DNA of 12,047 bases from Sediminibacterium sp. (lineage in GTDB: Bacteria > Bacteroidota > Bacteroidia > Chitinophagales > Chitinophagaceae). The translations under genes and the position numbers were made by a program. Positions 7,137-12,047 of the stretch are shown piece after piece; positions within the stretch are counted from its first letter, which is position 1, and each line of letters starts with the position of its first letter. A model generated the notes under the pieces. It saw only the letters and a program-made list of their open reading frames with translations, had not been told where the DNA came from and did no database searches. Location of the stretch: positions 1 through 12,047 of the forward strand of contig JAURIP010000022.1 of NCBI GenBank assembly GCA_030832695.1. Direction: 5' to 3'.

Positions 7137-8162
7137 ATGCTTAAAGTGGGCGTGTTTGGAGTGGGACATTTGGGTAAGTATCACCTAAATAATTGGAAGG
7201 AAATTCCCGAAGTGGAATTGGTTGGCTTTTTTGATCCCAGCAACGAACATGCACATGAGGTTGAAAAAACATATGGTCTTAAAAGATTCATGGATGAAGA
7301 AGCACTGATTGCAGCATGCGATATTATTGATGTGGTTACCCCTACGCATTTGCATTTCCCTGTTTGTGAGATGGCAATTAAAATGGGCAAAAATGTTTTT
7401 GTTGAAAAGCCAATGGCCAATACGATTGAAGAAGGAAAAACAATCGTAAACATGGTAAAGGAAGCCAATGTAAAATTACAAGTGGGCCATGTAGAAAGAT
7501 TTAATCCTGCATTTACTGCTTTAAAAGATTTGACTTTAAACCCACTTTTTATTGAAGTACACCGATTAGCACAATTTAATCCGAGAGGCACAGAAGTAAG
7601 TGTGATTTTGGATTTAATGATTCACGATATTGATATTATTTTAAGCATTGTAAAAAGCGATGTAAAAAGTATTTCAGCAAGTGGTGTTGCCGTGTTAACC
7701 GACACCCCTGATATTGCCAACGTGCGTATTGAATTTAACAATGGCTGTGTGGCTAATTTAACCAGCAGTAGAATTAGCATGAAAAAAATGCGCAAAATTA
7801 GATTGTTCCAAAAAGATGCTTATATCGGCATTGACTTTTTAGAAAAAAACACGGAAATTATTAAATTACAGCAACCTGATGACACTGCTGCTTTTTCATT
7901 TGATATTGAAACACACCAAGGCACCAAAACCATTTCCATCAACAACCCTGTAATTGAACAAGGCAATGCTATCAAAGCAGAACTAAGGAGTTTTGTTCAT
8001 GCGATTTTAAATGACGAAATACCAGTGGTGAATGAGATGGATGGCTACTTGGCTATGGAAGTGGCACATCAAATTTTAGAAAAAATTGGGAAGAGCACTT
8101 CCAATGTAAGCGCACATTTGCCGCAGGATTTAGCACCAAGAGAGGATTTGGAATCAGAATAA
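7137..8162 (+). CDS. Gfo/Idh/MocA-family NAD(P)-dependent sugar dehydrogenase
   Basis: The 341-residue protein has a Rossmann domain at the N-terminus (GVGHLG at 8-13, followed by an acidic strand end FFDP at 31-34), the family hallmark EKPMA at 90-94 that binds the nicotinamide ribose, and the C-terminal alpha/beta domain with HDID at 163-166 carrying the likely catalytic residues. GHVERFNPA at 117-125 is a motif I associate with the branch annotated as UDP-N-acetylglucosamine 3-dehydrogenase (GnnA/WlbA-like), which oxidises a sugar-nucleotide hydroxyl to a ketone. That would suit lipid A or surface polysaccharide synthesis, but no partner aminotransferase or acyltransferase of that pathway is next to it, so the substrate stays open. 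It is a stand-alone plus-strand gene, divergent from anmK and convergent with ispD, its stop being 10 bases from the ispD stop. Confidence 0.9.
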   Translation: MLKVGVFGVGHLGKYHLNNWKEIPEVELVGFFDPSNEHAHEVEKTYGLKRFMDEEALIAACDIIDVVTPTHLHFPVCEMAIKMGKNVFVEKPMANTIEEGKTIVNMVKEANVKLQVGHVERFNPAFTALKDLTLNPLFIEVHRLAQFNPRGTEVSVILDLMIHDIDIILSIVKSDVKSISASGVAVLTDTPDIANVRIEFNNGCVANLTSSRISMKKMRKIRLFQKDAYIGIDFLEKNTEIIKLQQPDDTAAFSFDIETHQGTKTISINNPVIEQGNAIKAELRSFVHAILNDEIPVVNEMDGYLAMEVAHQILEKIGKSTSNVSAHLPQDLAPREDLESE

Positions 8163-8172
8163 TTCTTACTAA

Positions 8173-8850
8173 TTACCCTAATCGTTTCGTGAGCACATAC
8201 GTCGCAATGGCCAAATCCAAGGGTCTTGTAATTTTGATATTTTCAAACTCCCCATCTACCAAATACACTGGTTGCCCACTCGCTTCAACCACATTGGCTT
8301 CATCGGTAAAATTGGGTTGGTACGCTTGATTAAAAGCAGCTAATATGACTTCAGATTGAAATGTTTGTGGCGTTTGTATCAGCATTACTTTTTCACGATC
8401 AAATAAATGATGTGTTTCATTTTCCAAAATACGCACGGTATCCGTTGAACTTACAGCAGGGATGGCAGAACCATTTTCAACTGCTTGCTGATAACATCTT
8501 TGAATTAATGCAGGGGTCAATAAACACCTTACGGCATCATGCACAAATACGATACATTTTTCCTTAACTGCAGTTAATCCATTCTTTACCGACTCAAATC
8601 GGGTTTCACCACCAGCGATAAACTGAATGGGATTTTTTGTTCTATTGTTTAGTAATTTTTTCCCTTCTTCAATATACCCTTCTGGCAACACCACCACTAA
8701 GCTGATATCATCAAATGCATTTACAAACTGATCAATCGTATGTAATAATATGGACTTCCCTTCAATTTCTAAAAATTGCTTAGGCACCACCGAACCCATG
8801 CGCTGTCCTGTACCACCAGCTACTATTATAGCTATTTTTTTCGAATACAT
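8173..8850 (-). CDS. ispD: 2-C-methyl-D-erythritol 4-phosphate cytidylyltransferase
   Basis: IspD joins CTP and methylerythritol 4-phosphate to form CDP-methylerythritol, the third step of the non-mevalonate isoprenoid pathway, in the cytoplasm. The 225-residue protein has the nucleotide-binding loop AGGTGQRMG (11-19), the lysine of PKQF (K24), VHDAVR (103-108), the STDTVR segment (135-140), IQTPQTF (158-164), TDEA (182-185) and NIKITRP (205-211), all typical of IspD and in the right order; length is normal. I start at ATG 8850, where MYSKKIAIIVAGG puts the nucleotide loop at the usual distance from the N-terminus. A longer frame begins with TTG at 8868, adding six residues without any family similarity. 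It is last in the run after the permease and hldA, 27 bases downstream of the hldA stop, and is likely co-transcribed. Confidence 0.95.
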   Translation of the reverse strand: MYSKKIAIIVAGGTGQRMGSVVPKQFLEIEGKSILLHTIDQFVNAFDDISLVVVLPEGYIEEGKKLLNNRTKNPIQFIAGGETRFESVKNGLTAVKEKCIVFVHDAVRCLLTPALIQRCYQQAVENGSAIPAVSSTDTVRILENETHHLFDREKVMLIQTPQTFQSEVILAAFNQAYQPNFTDEANVVEASGQPVYLVDGEFENIKITRPLDLAIATYVLTKRLG

Positions 8851-8877
8851 GATTGATACTTGCTTCAATTTTAATTC

Positions 8878-9879
8878 CTATTTGGTTAATAGCTTTGCGA
8901 CTTCCGCTGCTAAATCATTTTTATTAATTGGTGCAGTTCCTACTAATTCACAAACCATACCACCTGCAATATTGGAAATTTCAGCCGCTAATAGTATATT
9001 TTTTGAAGAAGCATACACTAGTGAAGCCACTGCAATAACCGTATCCCCTGCGCCACTCACATCCGATATATTACGAATGTGCGTAGGAATTAATTTTTGC
9101 TCCTTACCATCTGAAAAATATACCCCATGCTCTGATAAAGTAATAAAGGAAATTACGTTCTGTAAACTTTCATTTAAAGCAGTATGCACTTTATTCAAAT
9201 TTTGAACCGAGATATCTCCAACAGAAATTTTTAAACCCTCCTTTACCTCTTTTAAATTTGGTTTAAATAGGGTGCAGTTTTTGTACGCTAAAAAGTTTTT
9301 TTGTTTTGGATCAACGGCTGTTGGTATTCCTTTTGCATTACAATAATCAATCACCGAGGTAATAATATTAGGCGTCAATACCCCTTTATTGTAATCTTCT
9401 AAAATGATTAAGGAAGGATTTTCCGTATCTACATATTTATAAAAACTATTCAATAAAGCTGCTTCTTGCTCCGAAGTAATATCATTGGTATGCTCATGAT
9501 CCAATCGCATCATTTGCTGATTGCGTCCCATGATACGTACTTTATTAGTGGTCACTCTGGTATCACTGCTATGTATATAGGAGGTATTGATTCCTTCCTT
9601 ATTTAATAAGCTGTCTAATTCAGCGCCTTCTGCATCCTTTCCAATCACGGAGAACAAAGTAGTGGGTGCACCCAAGGCCCTCAAGTTTAAAGCGACGTTT
9701 GCAGCACCCCCAACGCGAGTTTCCTTACGTTGTAATGACACGACAGGAACGGGTGCTTCGGGTGAAATACGATCCACTACACCCCACCAATAGGTATCCA
9801 ACATAATATCACCGACTACCCCAATTTTTGTTGTGGTAAAAGAACTAAATAAACTTTGGATATCATTAACAGTAATCAT
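8878..9879 (-). CDS. hldA: D-glycero-beta-D-manno-heptose-7-phosphate kinase (PfkB/ribokinase fold)
   Basis: This is the kinase half of the ADP-heptose pathway: it phosphorylates heptose 7-phosphate at C1 using ATP, in the cytoplasm, on the way to the heptose of LPS inner core. Over 333 residues it follows the kinase domain of HldE/RfaE closely: VVGDIMLDTYWWG (21-33), RISPEAPVPVV (37-47), GGAANVALNLRALGA (57-71), GRNQQMMRLD (118-127), EDYNKGVL (161-168), DPKQKN (190-195) and DVSGAGDT (273-280), with D279 the expected catalytic base. The cytidylyltransferase-like adenylyl-transfer domain found in the fused E. coli HldE is absent and no gene for it (HldC/RfaE2) is in the window. The start codon lies one base after the stop of the APC permease gene, so translation is probably coupled. 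Other PfkB sugar kinases are less likely given the HldE-specific motifs. Confidence 0.93.
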   Translation of the reverse strand: MITVNDIQSLFSSFTTTKIGVVGDIMLDTYWWGVVDRISPEAPVPVVSLQRKETRVGGAANVALNLRALGAPTTLFSVIGKDAEGAELDSLLNKEGINTSYIHSSDTRVTTNKVRIMGRNQQMMRLDHEHTNDITSEQEAALLNSFYKYVDTENPSLIILEDYNKGVLTPNIITSVIDYCNAKGIPTAVDPKQKNFLAYKNCTLFKPNLKEVKEGLKISVGDISVQNLNKVHTALNESLQNVISFITLSEHGVYFSDGKEQKLIPTHIRNISDVSGAGDTVIAVASLVYASSKNILLAAEISNIAGGMVCELVGTAPINKNDLAAEVAKLLTK

Positions 9880-9880
9880 G

Positions 9881-11320
9881 CTAGGATGCCTTTTTTTTAT
9901 TGCTTAAAGCGATATAATACAAAGGTAACCCCAAAAGCGTAATCCCCAAACCCCATAATGAATACTTAGGTTGCGCATATACCAAACCAACGCAAAATAC
10001 ACTGGCCATAATAATATAAATGATTGGTAAAACTGGATAACCAACGGCTTTATAAGGTCTTGGTAAATTGGGTTCTTTTTTTCTTAGTATAAATATGCCT
10101 ATAATAGTAAGGATATAAAAAAGTACCCCTACAAATGAAACCATAGTTAACAAGTCGCCATATTTTCCACTTAAACATAATATAGACGCCACCAAAGCCT
10201 GTATCCATAAACCATAGGCAGGAACTTCGTTTTTATTTAACTCCCCTGTTTTCTTAAAAAACAAGCCATCCTTGGCCATCGTATAATAAACCCTTGACCC
10301 TGTCAATATTAATCCATTATTACAACCAAAAGTGGAAATCATAATCATCACTGCAATAACAATGGTGCCAATATTACCCATCACTTTATTGGCAGCTGCA
10401 ATTGCCACACGATCATTCTCCGCAAAGGCAATTTCATTTAATGGAAGTACATGTAAATACATTAAATTAGTACTAATATAAATTAGCGTTACAATCGAGG
10501 TTCCTAAAAACAAACTTAACCCAATATTGCGTTGTGGATTTTTAATTTCGCCTGCAATGAATGTTACGGTATTCCATGAATCACTACTAAAAATTGATCC
10601 CACCATCGCCGCCGACATCAAACCAATTAAAGCAGTACCCCCCACTGGCAACCAGCTATTGGTCACAGCGCCATCAACAGCAGTGGTAACCACATTGGTT
10701 TGTGCACTAAAAGCATGCATCCAGTTTTCATTCCAATAACTATGCTCGGTAAATAAAAATCCAACAAGTACTAATCCAAATAATGAAATCAATTTGGTAA
10801 ATGTAAATGTGTTTTGAATTATTTTCCCCTCCTTCACCCCTCTAGTATTGGTATAAGTTAAAAATATAATTAAACAAATAGCTAAAGCTTGCGCGGCTGA
10901 AATTTTAATAAATCCCAAATCAGCAATAATATTACTTTCTCCTACACTAGGTATTAAATAAGCAGTAAACTTACTAAAGGCAACAGCTACTGCTGCAATA
11001 GTTGCTGTTTGTATCACTGAGAAAAAGCTCCAACCATATAAAAAACCTACCAACGGATTATATGCTTTTTGTAAATAAACATATTGCCCTCCTGCTTTTG
11101 GATACATAGCACTTAACTCCCCATAACTCAACGCAGCAGTAATGGTCATAAAACCAGTCAACAACCAAGCCACTACCAACCATCCAGCCGATCCTACATT
11201 TCGGGTAATATCCGCACTTACAATAAAAATACCTGACCCAATCATACTACCCGCCACGATCATGGTCGCATCTAAAGCGCCTAATCTTGGTTTAAATTCC
11301 GAAGTTTCTGTTGTTGACAT
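9881..11320 (-). CDS. APC-superfamily amino acid permease
   Basis: This 479-residue integral inner-membrane protein has about twelve hydrophobic segments and no signal peptide. The first helix carries the unwound substrate-binding motif GSMIGSGIF (24-32) typical of the APC fold; SYGELSAMYPKAGGQYVYL (65-83) and GEIKNPQRNIG (257-267) are the conserved loop regions of LAT/SteT-like and related amino acid transporters, and LRKKEPNLPRPYK (412-424) is the familiar cytoplasmic loop before the last helices. Transport is expected to be proton- or exchange-driven; which amino acids it carries cannot be told. A longer polar loop at about 191-226 separates two central helices. It is first in the run with hldA and ispD, ending one base before the hldA start. 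Upstream lies the OmpH-like gene, with a terminator hairpin only 27 bases from the permease start. Confidence 0.92.
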   Translation of the reverse strand: MSTTETSEFKPRLGALDATMIVAGSMIGSGIFIVSADITRNVGSAGWLVVAWLLTGFMTITAALSYGELSAMYPKAGGQYVYLQKAYNPLVGFLYGWSFFSVIQTATIAAVAVAFSKFTAYLIPSVGESNIIADLGFIKISAAQALAICLIIFLTYTNTRGVKEGKIIQNTFTFTKLISLFGLVLVGFLFTEHSYWNENWMHAFSAQTNVVTTAVDGAVTNSWLPVGGTALIGLMSAAMVGSIFSSDSWNTVTFIAGEIKNPQRNIGLSLFLGTSIVTLIYISTNLMYLHVLPLNEIAFAENDRVAIAAANKVMGNIGTIVIAVMIMISTFGCNNGLILTGSRVYYTMAKDGLFFKKTGELNKNEVPAYGLWIQALVASILCLSGKYGDLLTMVSFVGVLFYILTIIGIFILRKKEPNLPRPYKAVGYPVLPIIYIIMASVFCVGLVYAQPKYSLWGLGITLLGLPLYYIALSNKKKAS

Positions 11321-11330
11321 GATTTTTGAT

Positions 11331-11341
11331 TGTGTGTGTGT
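11331..11341. repeat. Short TG dinucleotide tract
   Basis: Five TG units plus a T sit 11 bases before the permease start; read on the coding strand this is an AC tract in the place where ribosome contacts would form. It is short, so whether length varies between isolates is unknown. Confidence 0.5.
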
Positions 11342-11342
11342 A

Positions 11343-11377
11343 ATTAAAAATCCTTCCCGTTGATTTGGAAAGGATTT
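11343..11377 (-). terminator. Rho-independent terminator after the OmpH-like gene
   Basis: On the minus strand an inverted repeat AAATCCTTTCC / GGAAGGATTT forms a roughly ten-pair stem with one bulged base and a nine-base loop, followed by a T run (TTTTTAATT). It begins 8 bases after the stop of the OmpH-like gene, the usual place for an intrinsic terminator. It leaves only about 22-27 bases before the permease start codon. Confidence 0.75.
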
Positions 11378-11384
11378 ATTTAAA

Positions 11385-11960
11385 TTATTTATTTGATTTA
11401 TGTTCCGAATTTAGCCCCTTAATAATATCCGAAGTGATATCATACGCCGTATCCTTATAATACATTAAATCAGGGTTACTTGAAAATATATAAGCGAACT
11501 CCTTATTCTTATTATATTTTTCTAAAAATTGCTCAATTCTTTTTTTAACCTCTTGTAATCTTTTAAAACTTTCCTCTTGCAACTCCTGTGATAATTGCTG
11601 TTCCTTATTGGTATAATTTTTTTCAAGCTGTGCTAATTCTTGTTGGCTACTAGCTACTTCCGCTTGCGATAAATAACGGCCATTTTTTTGTAGCGCTTGA
11701 TATTTTTCAGCAAAGGCATTTTTCAAACCTGCTAACTGCTTTGCATTTTCCATATCCTTCACTTGTAAAGATGATTTCACTTCCTGAAAAAAGGAATAAC
11801 TATTTTGAATAGAATCAATTTCAAAATAAGCCACTTTGGTTCCAGCCCCATTTAATGCTGTTGACTTAATTGGAATATTGGCACTATTAAAATGCAAAAC
11901 ATACAATACAATAACAGCGATTGCTAATACCCCATTGACTACCCAGTTGATTGACTTCAT
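11385..11960 (-). CDS. OmpH/Skp-family protein, N-terminally membrane anchored
   Basis: The 191-residue protein has one hydrophobic segment at about 5-23 and then a soluble, strongly charged coiled-coil region at about 60-150 rich in K, E, Q and A. VAYFEIDSIQNSYSFFQEVKSSL (residues 48-70) matches the start of the OmpH/Skp domain, and the end (YYKDTAYDITSDII, 167-180) is the family's usual C-terminal strand. Skp is a periplasmic chaperone that grips unfolded outer-membrane proteins with its helical arms. Here there is no clear signal-peptidase site after the hydrophobic segment, so the protein may stay tethered to the inner membrane facing the periplasm. The ATG at 11960 is preferred because the anchor follows at once. 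A terminator follows the gene. Family membership is good; chaperone function is inferred. Confidence 0.85.
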   Translation of the reverse strand: MKSINWVVNGVLAIAVIVLYVLHFNSANIPIKSTALNGAGTKVAYFEIDSIQNSYSFFQEVKSSLQVKDMENAKQLAGLKNAFAEKYQALQKNGRYLSQAEVASSQQELAQLEKNYTNKEQQLSQELQEESFKRLQEVKKRIEQFLEKYNKNKEFAYIFSSNPDLMYYKDTAYDITSDIIKGLNSEHKSNK

Positions 11961-12047
11961 TATTCAATTTGTTTAATGTAATATACGGCAATTAATTATC
12001 GCCCTACCCTATAAAAATAAGAAAAAACGGAGGGATAAAAAATAAAA
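11961..12047. other. Upstream region of the OmpH-like gene at the right edge
   Basis: No coding frame is supported in this 87-base AT-rich stretch. On the minus strand TATTTTTA (12012-12019) is one mismatch from the Bacteroidota -7 consensus and about 50 bases before the start codon, making it the best, but weak, promoter candidate for the OmpH-like gene. Confidence 0.3.

Noticed and set aside
6918..7184. Open frame of 88 codons on the minus strand covering the anmK-Gfo spacer
   Set aside because: It overlaps the starts of two solid genes, has no family signature, and the spacer reads as promoter DNA.
7181..7591. Open frame of 136 codons on the minus strand
   Set aside because: It is antisense to the Gfo/Idh/MocA gene across its Rossmann domain, with typical shadow composition.
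8155..8165. Palindrome AGAATAATTCT between the Gfo/Idh/MocA gene and ispD, considered as a bidirectional terminator
   Set aside because: The loop would be a single base and there is no T run, so it cannot act as an intrinsic terminator.
8750..9205. Open frame of 151 codons on the plus strand
   Set aside because: It is antisense to hldA and the start of ispD, both well supported by family motifs; its translation is a Cys/Ser/Phe-rich shadow.
1..12047. Search for a defence system, CRISPR array, transposon or phage genes
   Set aside because: No direct-repeat array, transposase, integrase, nuclease or helicase motifs are visible; all ten genes belong to housekeeping, transport, envelope or peptidase families.

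Overview
The window looks like chromosomal DNA from a Bacteroidota bacterium, most likely a Chitinophagaceae-type relative. The reasons are the AT-rich composition with very AT-rich spacers, the near absence of Shine-Dalgarno sequences, one good TAnnTTTG-type -7 promoter element, and the gene families present (DUF885 and M28 exported peptidases, OmpH-like protein, stand-alone heptose-7-phosphate kinase). The phylum is an inference from these features, not from a database match. I see no rRNA, tRNA, CRISPR array, insertion sequence or prophage gene; this is compact, ordinary-looking chromosome with ten protein genes.

Layout. (1) 1-3356, minus strand: two exported metallopeptidases, an M28 aminopeptidase followed by a DUF885-family protein that runs off the left edge, probably one transcript. 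(2) 3357-3653: divergent spacer with a promoter candidate for the plus-strand pair. (3) 3654-5751, plus strand: a class V aminotransferase-fold PLP enzyme with a Tat-like signal peptide, overlapping by 8 bases the MurNAc-6-phosphate etherase gene murQ. (4) 5779-6975, minus strand: anmK, anhydro-MurNAc kinase, convergent with murQ. (5) 7137-8162, plus strand: a Gfo/Idh/MocA sugar dehydrogenase. (6) 8173-11320, minus strand: a tight run of APC amino-acid permease, heptose-7-phosphate kinase (hldA/rfaE1) and ispD. (7) 11385-11960, minus strand: an OmpH/Skp-like membrane-anchored protein, separated from the permease by a hairpin terminator. The last 87 bases are its upstream region.

How the genes fit together. 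AnmK and MurQ are consecutive steps of peptidoglycan recycling: AnmK makes MurNAc-6-phosphate from anhydro-MurNAc, and MurQ converts it to GlcNAc-6-phosphate plus D-lactate. HldA serves the heptose of LPS core, IspD serves isoprenoids (including the undecaprenyl carrier lipid), and the OmpH-like protein fits outer-membrane protein handling. The window is thus weighted to cell-envelope building and recycling. The most intriguing link is the exported PLP enzyme translationally coupled to murQ, which has no obvious place in the known recycling pathway. I did not find a convincing new multi-gene defence or mobile system.
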